Of a DNA stretch of 64,000 nucleotides, positions 23,687-34,622 are shown piece by piece. Both the position numbers and the translations under genes were made by a program. Location of the stretch: assembly GCF_046630445.1 (NCBI RefSeq), contig NC_092339.1:75720001-75784000 (forward strand), read 5' to 3'. This DNA is from Rutidosis leptorrhynchoides (lineage: Eukaryota > Streptophyta > Magnoliopsida > Asterales > Asteraceae). The notes beneath the pieces were generated by a model. That model searched no databases and was not told the DNA's origin. It saw nothing but the letters and a program-made list of their open reading frames with translations. Every line of letters begins with the position of its first letter. Position 1 is the first letter of the stretch.

Positions 23687-25933
23687 TATAACAACCCTCA
23701 CTTTTTGACTTCTGAAATTACTGAAATGACCCTAGGGTTTACTGTCTGACTATACGTATTAATTATTTAAGGGTTGTTATATACACAATCAATTTAACGT
23801 TGACCAAATAATAAACTTTTATTCGACACTCACTGCTAATTAAAATTTATGCATTTCAATAATATTATTTATAACTATTAATCTATAAGTAATAAATAAA
23901 AAGTGACATTTATATAAATAATAAAACAATTGGGAACTAAATAAAAATAAATACAAGTCATGAATTAGTAAAAAGAAAATAATACTTATCATGTAGTAAA
24001 TGTAAAAATAATAATAAACATAATAATAATAATAATAATAGTAATAATAATGAGACTAAAGAATCTTAAACAATTACATCCTTATGTTGACTAAAAATAA
24101 AGTATAAACTAGTACATCCTTATGTTGACTAATTATAAACTAGTACCACCTTTTGTTGACTAAAAATTATAAAACAAAATAAAATCATTAATTAGAACAT
24201 CCTTATGTTGACTAACACTCTAATACTTGCACTATATAAACACTCCTAGACTCCTAGTTTCTCATTCACAAATCACACCAAAATCCTCTCTCAAAAACAA
24301 TCTCTCCCTCTCCCTCTCTTGTGGTATTCGGATCTTCAAGCTTGTTCTTCGTGTTCTTCAAGAATCTTCAAGGAGTTCTTCAAGATTTTTAAGGCTTTGA
24401 TCTTCCATCTTCATCGTGTTCATCTTTTCTTTGTTAATTATCTTGAATCTTCAAAGGTATAACATAAACCCTAAACTATTTACATAAACTTTAATCTTTG
24501 TTAATTCATATTCATATTATAAACTTGTTATTCATATGTATATACATAAACACTCCTAGATTTATATATACATATATACATGTAAAAAATATATATTTTT
24601 ATGTATATATACGAATTATATATACATATACATATTAAAACCTTAAACCCTAATACTACTTATACTAGTACTTAACATGTATACACTATTACTATTACTA
24701 TTACTAGCACCTATAACCTACTACTTATATTGTAGCACAAAAACATTTTGGGATATGTATTAGAGATGTATAGATCTTCGAACTTTCTTGACGAATGGTT
24801 TCTACGAGATTCTAGGCAGAGGGTTTGGATTTCCGATTTAAAGGGTCCTATGGCTCAAGCCCCTAGATCTAAATTAGCCATTCGAAGGGAAAGGGGTGAT
24901 TGGAAGCTTATCTAATACGGCAAGTATCCTAAAATGAAAAACACTCATAAAAGTAGAAACTCTCTAGTCATAGAAACTTAGTAAAATAAGAAACTTTCTA
25001 AAAATGGAAACTTTATAAAAATAGTAACTTACTAGGAATAGAAACTTAGTAAAACAAACTATACTTAAACACATACTTAAACTTAAACATGGACAAAACA
25101 CTTAACTACTCTTAAATGTTAATAGGTTGACTTTCCTGCTCACTCGTTCAACTCTTTATTCTGAGGAATAACTCTCTCTCTACTTACTAAGGTGACTTTC
25201 ATAGCCCCACTCTTATTGCTATAGCACTTTTTATACTTACTGGGGTGAGACACATGCTGCTTTTATACTTTAAACAACTTAGACACAAGTACAAACCTAA
25301 ACTGTACTATGACTAGCTTATGCTACTAAGACCCCACAGTGATATTTTTTAATTGCTTTCAGGATAAGGCATTCTTAATTATTGGGGGTAGGCCTATCGG
25401 GAGTAACGTCCCCGATACATTTGACCGTGATGTCTTTGTATTACTTAATAATGATTTAAACATGGTGATAAGGTACTGCCAACTTATCATCGGGGCAACA
25501 AAACAAACGTTTAGTCTAAAATATCACGAATCAGTACTACTTTTGGATCTGCGAGATCTACTTTTTGATCCTGCGGGAGATCAACTTTACAACTAAATCT
25601 TGTGGTCTAAAAACAACGATAACTACTTTTGTTAAACCTATGAACTTCACTCAACCTTTTTGGTTGACACTTTAGCATGTTTTGTCTCAGGTGCTGTTTG
25701 ATTACTACTTATGTGATGCTACTTGGACTTAGGATCAAGAGATATCGCATTTATTACTTCTGCATATGAACAATTACTTTATCGTTATTTCCATTATTGT
25801 AACGACATTTCATTTTCCGCTGCGTACTCAATAAAGTTAAATTTTCTCATTTAGTATTGTTCTCGTATTATAATATGTTGGTTTATTTGATATTAGTAAC
25901 GTTTCTTCCAGACCCTATTGGGAGGACGTTACA
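23687..25933 (+). repeat. E4 3' LTR
   Basis: 2,247 bp, identical by eye to the 5' LTR except for a 15-bp segment present only in the 5' copy (near 19,085). Followed by the ATTTG duplication. Confidence 0.92.
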
Positions 25934-25938
25934 ATTTG

Positions 25939-26983
25939 TTCCTTTCGTTCTGTTAACCCCTGGTCCGTAGACCTCACACTTCGCCGCGCTATGACTATTT
26001 ATTTTACACTTGTTGCAAAATTTGGTGCAGATCCCCGAGTGATACTTTTCACACCTTTGGCATAGCTGCTTCTGATTGTTGTTGTTGTTGCGATTGTTAT
26101 TGTTATTGGGACGATTGTTGTAGTAGTAGTTGTTGTTGTTGTTGTTGTTGGGCCGTTTGTTGTAGTTGTGATTGATGTTGCGATTGTTGGCATAATTGTT
26201 GCGATTATTATTGTAATTGCTGTTGTTGTTGTATTGGTGATTCTTATCACCGTTTTCCTCCCACTTTCTTTTGACTTGCTTCACATTAGCCTCTTCAGCC
26301 GTCTGTTCTTTAATTCTTTCCTCAATCTGGTTCACTAGTTTGTGAGCCATTCTACATGCCTGTTGTATGGAGGCGGGCTCGTGTGAACTTATATCTTCTT
26401 GGATTCTTTCCGGTAATCCTTTCACAAACGCGTCGATCTTCTCTTCCTCATCTTCGAACGCTCCCGGACACAATAGGAACAATTTTGTGAATCGTCTTTC
26501 GTACGTGGTAATATCAAATCCTTGGGTTCGTAACCCTCTAAGTTCTGTCTTGAGCTTATTGACCTCGGTTCTGGGACGGTACTTCTCATTCATCAAGTGC
26601 TTGAATGCTGACCACGGTAGTGCGTACGCATCATCTTGTCCCACTTGCTCTAGATAGGTATTCCACCATGTTAACGCAGAACCTGTGAAGGTATGCGTAG
26701 CGTACTTCACTTTGTCCTCTTCAGTACACTTACTTATGGCAAACACCGATTCGACCTTCTCGGTCCACCATTTCAATCCGATCGGTCCTTCGGTTCCATC
26801 AAATTCCAAAGGTTTGCAGGCAGTGAATTCTTTGTAGGTGCATCCTACACGATTTCCTGTACTGCTAGATCCAAGGTTATTGTTGGTATGTAGCGCAGCC
26901 TGTACTGCGGCTATGTTTGAAGCTAGAAAAGTACGGAATTCCTCTTCATTCATATTCACGGTGTGTCGAGTAGTCGGTGCCAT
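25939..26983 (-). pseudogene. gag region of E3, interrupted by E4
   Basis: Starting at MAPTTRH (26,983) on the minus strand. The retrotransposon gag core spans ~residues 70-190 (FDGTEGPIGLKWWTEKVESV, TFTGSALTWWNTYLEQVG, YERRFTKLFLLCPG), as in Tekay chromoviruses. An Asn-rich linker (26,060-26,240; GTT repeats on the plus strand) and a Cys-rich segment (CQRCEKYHSG, CNKCKINSHSAAKC) follow. E4 sits in the region just before the CCHC knuckle. Gag forms the particle and binds the element RNA. Confidence 0.88.
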
Positions 26984-27115
26984 TTCCTTCAAAATAGTCA
27001 AATGGAACAAGTTAATCATACAAAATATTAAGAGTAGTTAATAGTATTTCGTAGCATAATATGAACTCATTTATAAAAGCTTTTTCTTCATATTAGCGTT
27101 TTATAAGTTTAAATT

Positions 27116-27132
27116 CGGGTAGTACCTACCCG
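27116..27132. other. Perfect small hairpin between F-box ORF and gag of E3
   Basis: CGGGTAG-TAC-CTACCCG, 7-bp arms with a 3-base loop, in the 240-bp spacer between two reading frames of E3. A related imperfect copy lies near 21,360 in E4. Confidence 0.5.
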
Positions 27133-27258
27133 TTAAGTTCATACTTAGTAGCTAATATACAATTCAACTACTACAATTCTATATGAAAAACTGATTGTAA
27201 TAATATTTCGCGTTCAAACTTTTATACAATATTTTACAAACTTACAATACCGCTTATT

Positions 27259-28008
27259 TTACATAAAGCATGAAATATAGCACACAATAACTTTGATACA
27301 AGATAGTTGTGAAGATAATTCTAACTGGTACACAAGTCGTTCAGCAAAGGCAATAAAGACACGTAATTCATACGTCCAGAAACAAGTCATGCATTCTGGT
27401 TTTACTAGGACTACTTCCCATCCTTGGTCTTGTGGAACATAACCGTTATGGCCGTTGATAAGACAGCGTGTTGTAACGTCGTCAAAGGGACGAGGGTTAC
27501 GTAATGACCAACAGTCTCGTAATAACCTAAAAACCTCATTTCTTACCCCAATTACCGACTCCGTCACTTGTGAGAACGTCTTATTTAATAGTTGTAGCCC
27601 GATGTTCTTTTTCTCACTTTGGTGAGAAGCGAACATTACTAACCCATAAGCATAGCATGCTTCTTTATGTTGCATGTTAGCCGCTTTTTCTAAATCATAA
27701 AGTCCTATATTCTGATACATTGAGTCAAAATAATTTCTTAACCCGTTGCGTAAAATAGCATTTGGGTTCCCCGCAATATATGCGTCAAAGTAAACACATC
27801 GTAACTTATGGGTTTCCCAATGTGATATCCCCCATCTTTCAAACGAAAGTCTCTTATAAACCAAGACATTCTTGGAACGTTCTTTGAATGTCTTACAAAC
27901 TGATTTCGCCGTAAATAGTTGTGCCGAAGAATTCTGACCGACTCTAGACAAGATTTCATCAATCATGTCTCCGGGTAGGTCTCTTAAAATATTGGGTTGT
28001 CTATCCAT
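27259..28008 (-). CDS. F-box protein (At2g35280-like) carried inside chromovirus E3
   Basis: Open frame of 249 aa. Residues ~8-53 form an F-box: LRDLPGDMIDEILSRVGQ, then SVCKTFKERSKNVLVYKRLSF. The following ~100 residues have the helical, Sel1-like pattern of plant At2g35280/At1g67623-type F-box proteins (GNPNAILRNGLRNYF, LEKAANMQHKEACYAYGLVM, GLQLLNKTF). F-box proteins bind SKP1 in SCF ubiquitin ligases and choose the substrate. It lies in sense with E3 between the acidic ORF (137 bp upstream) and gag (275 bp downstream), so it is part of the element rather than a chance neighbour. No introns are visible, as expected after passage through RNA. The C-terminal ~45 residues are hydrophobic and unlike the family. 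Function in the element is unknown. Confidence 0.75.
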   Translation of the reverse strand: MDRQPNILRDLPGDMIDEILSRVGQNSSAQLFTAKSVCKTFKERSKNVLVYKRLSFERWGISHWETHKLRCVYFDAYIAGNPNAILRNGLRNYFDSMYQNIGLYDLEKAANMQHKEACYAYGLVMFASHQSEKKNIGLQLLNKTFSQVTESVIGVRNEVFRLLRDCWSLRNPRPFDDVTTRCLINGHNGYVPQDQGWEVVLVKPECMTCFWTYELRVFIAFAERLVYQLELSSQLSCIKVIVCYISCFM

Positions 28009-28144
28009 TTTGTGTTTTTAAACTGTAAAATAGACCAGAGTTAGATTCATAAAAAAATACTTATTAATACAAGCAATTTTTACATATATCATAAAGCATA
28101 AGCACACTATATTACATATATTACACCACACGAATACAACTATC

Positions 28145-28744
28145 TTATTCCGACTCGCTCGTTTTTTCTTCTTCGGTTTTGGTTCGTTTTGCCAAGTTTC
28201 TAGGGATATATGATGTTCCCCTAATACTAGTTGTCGTTTTCCACAACGGTTTAGAAAAACCTGGTGGTTTAGAGGTTCCCGGGTCATTGTTACAACTTAA
28301 GGACTTCGGGGGTTGACGATACATATAAAGTTCATCAGGGTTGGAATTAGATTTCTCTATTTTTATGCCCTTTCCCTTATTATTTTCTTTTGCTTTTTTA
28401 AATTCAGTTGGGGTAATTTCTATAACATCATCGGAATTCTCGTCGGAATCCGATTCATCGGAGAATTGGTAATCCTCCCAATATTTTGCTTCCTTGGCGG
28501 AAACACCATTGACCATAATTAACCTTGGTCGGTTGGTTGAGGATTTTCTTTTACTTAACCATTTTATTATTTTCCCCACCGGTTCAATTTCCTCCTCCGG
28601 TTCCTCCTCTTCCGGTTCTGATTCTTCTTCCGGTTCTGATTCTTCTTCCGGTTCTTCTTCGGGAACTTGTGAATCAGTCCAATATATATTCGACTCTTCG
28701 TTATTATTAGGTGAGTCAATGGGATTTGTGCTAGAGGTAGACAT
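28145..28744 (-). CDS. Acidic leader ORF of E3 family, function unknown
   Basis: 199-aa open frame, first after the E3 primer site, starting MSTSSTNPIDSPNNNEES. Residues ~27-60 are a run of Glu/Pro repeats (PEEESEPEEESEPEEE), then a conserved core: RPRLIMVNGVSAKEAKYWED, an acidic SDESDSDENSDDVIEITPTEF, and KGKGIKIEKS. The C-terminus is basic (RGTSYIPRNLAKRTK). E5 carries a homologous copy at 63,257-63,892 with the core strongly conserved and the Glu-rich part freely expanded. Extra ORFs ahead of gag are known in some large plant Gypsy elements. I know no domain for it. Confidence 0.7.
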   Translation of the reverse strand: MSTSSTNPIDSPNNNEESNIYWTDSQVPEEEPEEESEPEEESEPEEEEPEEEIEPVGKIIKWLSKRKSSTNRPRLIMVNGVSAKEAKYWEDYQFSDESDSDENSDDVIEITPTEFKKAKENNKGKGIKIEKSNSNPDELYMYRQPPKSLSCNNDPGTSKPPGFSKPLWKTTTSIRGTSYIPRNLAKRTKTEEEKTSESE

Positions 28745-28939
28745 CTATCACACAATATCAAACATGTTAAGAGATTAATATATCACATAATATATACATG
28801 TTAATAATATATAGTTTCCAACAAAAATGTTAAGTAATCATTTTTAAAGAAAACACGGTCGAAGTCCAGACTCACTAATGCATCCTAACAAACTCGATAA
28901 GACACACTAATGCAAATTTTCTGGTTCTCTAAGACCAAC

Positions 28940-28951
28940 GCTCTGATACCA
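28940..28951 (-). other. E3 primer-binding site (tRNA-iMet type)
   Basis: On the minus strand TGGTATCAGAGC, two bases inside the LTR end. Confidence 0.9.
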
Positions 28952-28953
28952 AC

Positions 28954-31900
28954 TGAAATGTCCCGTTCTTATTGATTAAAAACGTTCCATATTAATTGAT
29001 TTCGTTGCGAGGTTTTGACCTCTATATGAGACGTTTTTCAAAGACTGCATTCATTTTTAAAACAAACCATAACCTTTATTTCATAAATAAAGGTTTAAAA
29101 AGCTTTACGTAGATTATCAAATAATGATAATCTAAAATATCCTGTTTACACACGACCATTACATAATGGTTTACAATACAAATATGTTACATCGAAATCA
29201 GTTTCTTGAATGCAGTTTTTACACAATATCATACAAACATGGACTCCAAATCTTGTCCTTATTTTAGTATGCAACAGCGGAAGCTCTTAGTATTCACCTG
29301 AGAATAAACATGCTTTAAACGTCAACAAAAATGTTGGTGAGTTATAGGTTTAACCTATATATATCAAATCGTAACAATAGACCACAAGATTTCATATTTC
29401 AATACACATCCCATACATAGAGATAAAAATTATTCATATGGTGAACACCTGGTAACCGACATTAACAAGATGCATATATAAGAATATCCCCATCATTCCG
29501 GGACACCCTTCGGATACGATATAAATTTCGAAGTACTAAAGCATCCGGTACTTTGGATGGGGTTTGTTAGGCCCAATAGATCTATCTTTAGGATTCGCGT
29601 CAATTAGGGTGTCTGGTCCCTAATTCTTAGATTACCAGACTTAATAAAAAGGGGCATATTCGATTTCGATAATTCAACCATAGAATGTAGTTTCACGTAC
29701 TTGTGTCTATTTTGTAAATCATTTATAAAACCTGCATGTATTCTCATCCCAAAAATATTAGATTTTAAAAGTGGGACTATAACTCACTTTCACATATTTT
29801 TACTTCGTCGGGAAGTAAGACTTGGCCACTAGTTGATTCACGAACCTATAACAATATATACATATATATCAAAGTATGTTCAAAATATATTTACAACACT
29901 TTTAATATATTTTGATGTTTTAAGTTTATTAAGTCAGCTGTCCTCGTTAGTAACCTACAACTAGTTGTCCACAGTTAGATGTACAGAAATAAATCGATAA
30001 ATATTATCTTGAATCAATCCACGACCCAGTGTATACGTATCTCAGTATTGATCACAACTCAAACTATATATATTTTGGAATCAACCTCAACCCTGTATAG
30101 CTAACTCCAACATTCACATATAGAGTGTCTATGGTTGTTCCGAAATATATATAGATGTGTCGACATGATAGGTCGAAACATTGTATACGTGTCTATGGTA
30201 TCTCAATATTACATAATATACAATACAAGTTGATTAAGTTATGGTAGGAATAGATTTTTTACCAATTTTCACGTAGCTAAAATGAGAAAAATTATCCAAT
30301 CTTGTTTTACCCATAACTTCTTCATTTTAAATCCGTTTTGAGTGAATCAAATTGCTATGGTTTCATATTGAACTCTATTTTATGAATCTAAACATAAAAA
30401 GTATAGGTTTATAGTTGGAAAAATAAGTTACAAGTCATTTTTGTAAAGGTTGTCATTTCAGTCGAAAGAACGACGTCTAGATGACCATTTTAGAAAACAT
30501 ACTTCCACTTTGAGTTTAACCAAAATTTTTGGATATAGTTTCATGTTCATAATAAAAATCATTTTCCCAGAATAACAACTTTTAAATCAAAGTTTATCAT
30601 AGTTTTTAATTAACTAACCCAAAACAGCCCGCGGTGTTACTACGACGGCGTAAATCCGGTTTTACGGTGTTTTTCGTGTTTCCAGTTTTTAAATCATTAA
30701 GTTAGCATATAATATAGATATAGAACATGTGTTTAGTTGATTTTAAAAGTCAAGTTAGAAGGATTAACTTTTATTTGCGAACAAGTTTAGAATTAACTAA
30801 ACTATGTTCTAGTGATTACAAGTTTAAACCTTCGAATAAGATAGCTTTATATGTATGAATCGAATGATGTTATGAACATCATTACTACCTCAAGTTCCTT
30901 GGATAAACCTACTGGAAATGATAAAAATAGATCTAGCTTCAAAGGATCCTTGGATGGCTTGAAAGTTCTTGAAGCAGAATCATGACACGAAAACAATTTC
31001 AAGTAAGATTTCCACTCGAAATAAGATTGTTATAGTTATAGAAATTGAATTAAAGTTTGAATATGATTATTACCTTGTATTAGAAAGATAACCTACTTTA
31101 AGTAACAAAGGTTTCTTGATCTTGTATGATTACTTGGAATGGATTTAGAAAACTTGGAAGTAAACTTGCAATCTTGGAAGCATTCTTGATTTTATGAAAC
31201 TAGAACTTTTGGAATTTATGAAGAACGCTTAAAACTTGAAGATAGAACTTGAGAGAGATCAATTAGATGAAGAAAATTGAAGAATGAAAGTGTTTGTAGG
31301 TGTTTTTGGTCGTTAGTGTATGGATTAGATATAAAGGATATGTAATTTTGTTTTCATGTAAATAAGTCATGAATGATTACTCATATTTTTGTAATTTTAT
31401 GAGATATTTCATGCTAGTTGCCAAATGATGGTTCCCAGATGTGTTAGGTGACTCACATAGGCTGCTAAGAGCTGATCATTGGAGTGTATATAGCAATAGT
31501 ACATACATCTAAAAGCTGTGTATTGTACGAGTACGAATACGGGTGCATACGAGTAGAATTGTTAATGAAACTGAACGAGGATGTAATTGTAAGCATTTTT
31601 GTTAAGTAGAAGTATTTTGATAAGTGTCTTAAAGTCTTTCAAAAGTGTATGAATACATATTAAAACACTACATGTATATACATTTTAACTGAGTCGTTAA
31701 GTCATCGTTAGTCGTTACATGTAAATGTTGTTTTGAAACCTTTAGGTTAACGATCTTGTTGAATGTTGTTAACCCATTGTTTATTATAACAAATGAGATG
31801 TTAAATTGTTATATTATCATGATATCATGATATATATAATATATCTTCGTATGATATATATACAGTTAAATGTCTATACAACGATAATCGTTACATATAT

Positions 31901-32392
31901 GTCTCGTTTCGAAATCATTAAGTTAGTAGTCTTATTTTTACATATGTATTTCATTGTTAATACACTTAATAATATATTTACTTATCATTTAACATAATTA
32001 ACCAAGTGTATCAATATCTTAATATGATTCATATGTACCTAGTAAGACGTTGTTATAACGATAATCGTTATATATATCTTTTTCGAGTTTCTTAAATTAA
32101 TAGTCTCATTTTTATGTATATAACTCATTGTTAAAATACCTAATGAGATACATACTTATAATAAAATCATGGTAACTATATATATAACCATATATATGTC
32201 ATCGTATAGTTTTTACAAGTTTTAACGTTCGTGAATCACCGGTCAACTTGGGTGGTCAATTGTCTATATGAAACCTATTTAAATTAATCAAGTCTTAACA
32301 AGTTTGATTGCTTAACATGTTGGAAACATTTAATCATGTAAATATCAATCTCAATTAATATATATAAACATGGAAAAGTTCGGGTCACTACA
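28954..32392 (-). repeat. E3 5' LTR
   Basis: 3,439 bp, partner of 10,082-13,520. In sense it runs TGTAGTGACCC ... GGGACATTTCA. A TTTATATCTAAT TATA-like box followed by an ACACC/CTTCAAT leader lies in the middle of the LTR (compare 60,650 in E5). Confidence 0.92.
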
Positions 32393-32989
32393 GTTACTAC
32401 CATTATTTATACCGCCGTATAGAAATCACTGATGTACAAAGTGTGAAGAATAAAGAAGTGATTCTAGTATTTTTATTTCAGAACTATATTGCTTGAGGAC
32501 AAGCAACACTCAAGTGTGGGAATATTTGATAATGCTAAAAATGAACATATATTTCATAGCATTATCCCTCAAGAAATACAAGCTTTTAGTTGCAATTGTC
32601 CTATTTACAAGTGATATTCGTTTAAATAATAAAAGGTGAAGACAAAAGACAGATTCGACGAATTAAAGATGCAAACGACCAAAAAGCTTAAAAGTACAAA
32701 GTACAATCAAAGTGGTTTAACCAATTATTGATAAGAAACGTCTCAAAATTACAAGATTACAACGAAACGCAAAATACAAGATATTAAATTGTACGTAAGG
32801 ACGTTCGAAAATCCGGAACCGGGACCAAAGTCAACTCTCAACGCTCGACGCAACGGACTAAAAATTACAAGTCAACTATGCACACGAATATAATATAATA
32901 TTTAAATAATTCTTAAAATTATTTATATATTATATATGTTATTATAAACCGTCGGCAGAAGAAACAAGCTCATGTGAGCTGGAAAAGCA

Positions 32990-33070
32990 GGCCATGCGAT
33001 CACATGGCCTGGCAGTTATAAAACCATGCGATCGCATGGAGGCCTTTTTCTGGCCACATGCCTATAAAAG
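32990..33070 (+). promoter_or_regulatory. Athila LTR promoter: two palindromes 32 bp apart plus TATAAAAG
   Basis: A 20-bp near-perfect palindrome at 32,990-33,009 (GGCCATG...CATGGCC) and a perfect 16-bp palindrome at 33,024-33,039 (CCATGCGATCGCATGG) have centres exactly 32 bp apart. TATAAAAG starts at 33,063, 31-32 bp after the second centre. A CT-rich leader follows. Same layout as in E2. Confidence 0.7.
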
Positions 33071-33125
33071 GCAGGCTTTGCACGAACCTAAAACACATCT
33101 TTTTCTTCCTTCTTACTCACTCGTA

Positions 33126-33127
<2 letters not shown>

Positions 33128-33213
<86 letters not shown>
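33128..33213. repeat. (TA)n microsatellite in LTR-A
   Basis: About 43 TA units just downstream of the TATA box; the E2 LTR has only a few TA units at the matching place. Confidence 0.95.
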
Positions 33214-33216
<3 letters not shown>

Positions 33217-34564
33217 TAATTTTAATTTTAATTTTAAAATTCTAATAATAAGGGTATGTTAGCGAATGTTGTAAGGGTGTAAGTCAAAATTCTGTCCGTG
33301 TAACGCTACGCTATTTTTAATCACTGTAAGTTATAGTTAATGTTATTTTTAATTTAATGTCTCGTAGCTAAGTTATTATTATGCTTATTTAAGCCGAAGT
33401 AATCATGATGTTGGGCTAAAATATTTAAAATTGGGTAATTGGGCTTTGTACCATAATTGAGGTTTGAATAAAAGAACGACACTTGTGGAAATTAGACTAT
33501 GGGCTATTAATGGGTTTTATATTAACTAAATGATACCTCGTTAATTTAATATATAGACTTATAATTTGACGTATTTATATATAACCACATACGCTTGACT
33601 GAGCACGGTGGGCGGGATATCTATAAATACCAATAATTGTTCATTTTACCGGACACGGAACTGGATTAATAGTTAATAGACTTGTTGAAACAGGGGTGGA
33701 TTACATTCAAGGGTAATTGGTGTAATTGTTAACAAAGTAGTAAAACCTTGGTTTACACGCAGTCGATAACCTGGTGTATTCATTAAACAAAGTATTAAGA
33801 CCTTGTTACAATTCGAATCCCCAATTAGTTGGAATATTTGACATCGGGAATAAGAATAATTTGACGAAGACTTTCGCACTTTATATTTATGACTGATGCA
33901 CGATTATGGACAAATCCGTATAGACATATCGAATAATCCAGGACAAAGGACAATTAACCCATGGTAATAAAACTAAAATCAACACGTCAAACATCATGAT
34001 TACGGAAGTTTAAATAAGCATAATTTATATATTTCATATTTAATTGCACTTTTAATTATCGCACTTTTATTTACTGTCATTATATTTAATTGCACTTTCA
34101 ATTATCGTACTCTTTAATTATCGCAATTTTATTTTATCGCACTTTTATTTATCGCAATTTCATTATCGTTATTTACTTTACGCTTAAATTAAGTTTTATT
34201 TATTTTTAATATTTTACATTAGGTTTTAACTGCGACTTAAGTTTTAAAATCGACAAACCGGTCATTAAACGGTAAAAACCCCCTTTTATAATAATAATAC
34301 TACTTATATATATTTTTGTACTTTTACAAATATAGTTTTTAAAAATATAGCGTTAAGCTTGTTTTAGAGATCGCTGTGGAACGAACCGGACTTACTAAAA
34401 ACTACCCTACTGTACGATTAGGTACACTGCCTATAAGTGTTGTAGCAAGGTTTAGGTATATCCATTCTATAAATAAATAAATATCTTGTGTAAAATTGTA
34501 TCGAATTTAATAGTATTTCGTTGTAAAAATAATACTATTTCCTAGTACACCTCGTATAACATCA

Positions 34565-34622
34565 GACATGCATATCTTATACCTTATCTCAACCGCAGGT
34601 GTAACTAATTCAAGGTCCAACA
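34565..34622. other. 58-bp spacer between LTR-A and the solo LTR
   Basis: Short unique sequence ending in CAACA, the left target duplication of the solo LTR. No primer-binding site follows LTR-A, so LTR-A is the 3' end of E1, not the 5' LTR of a following element. Confidence 0.6.

Larger units (their letters stand above)
17064..25933 (+). mobile_element. E4, young non-autonomous chromovirus derivative nested in E3
   Basis: LTRs at 17,064-19,325 (2,262 bp) and 23,687-25,933 (2,247 bp). A TGGTATCAGAGC primer site follows the left LTR and a purine tract (ACGGGGAGGTAC) precedes the right one. Apart from one 15-bp length difference I see no substitutions between the LTRs, so the insertion is very recent, later than E3. 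The 4.36-kb interior encodes only a small N-terminal ORF and a leftover chromodomain segment; there is no gag core, protease, RT or integrase, so it must have moved with proteins supplied by a relative. LTR termini are TA...CA rather than TG...CA. Confidence 0.92.
10082..32392 (-). mobile_element. E3, Tekay-like chromovirus (Ty3/Gypsy), inserted in E1 and itself interrupted by E4
   Basis: Complete LTR-to-LTR element in minus orientation. Its 5' LTR is 28,954-32,392, the tRNA-iMet-type primer site 28,940-28,951, and there are two extra ORFs (acidic; F-box), then gag, pol and a chromodomain, with the 3' LTR at 10,082-13,520. Both LTRs are 3,439 bp, start TGTAGTGACCC and end GGGACATTTCA in sense. 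By eye they differ at about 25 positions (~0.7%), which with a borrowed grass rate of 1.3e-8 per site per year suggests roughly 0.3 million years. Its own length without E4 is ~13.4 kb. Gag-pol is broken by several changes besides the E4 insertion. Confidence 0.93.
32393..34564 (+). mobile_element. E1, right portion with its 3' LTR
   Basis: Resumes directly after E3 with the GTTAC duplication. 32,398-32,526 is the end of the internal region, closing with a conserved CTTGAGGACAAGCAA and the purine tract AAGTGTGGGAATATT. The LTR follows at 32,527. Confidence 0.85.
32527..34564 (+). repeat. E1 3' LTR (LTR-A)
   Basis: 2,038 bp, starting TGATAATGCTAAAAATGAAC and ending TATAACATCA. It aligns end to end with the E2 LTR (43,157-45,084). 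It contains the palindrome pair and TATA box at 32,990-33,070 and an expanded (TA)n at 33,128-33,213 in the leader. Near the 3' end the conserved GGTACACTGCCTATAAGTGT is shared with E2. Confidence 0.85.

Noticed and set aside
32994-33245. 83-aa frame with a long Tyr-Ile repeat
   Set aside because: Runs through the (TA)n microsatellite in LTR-A.
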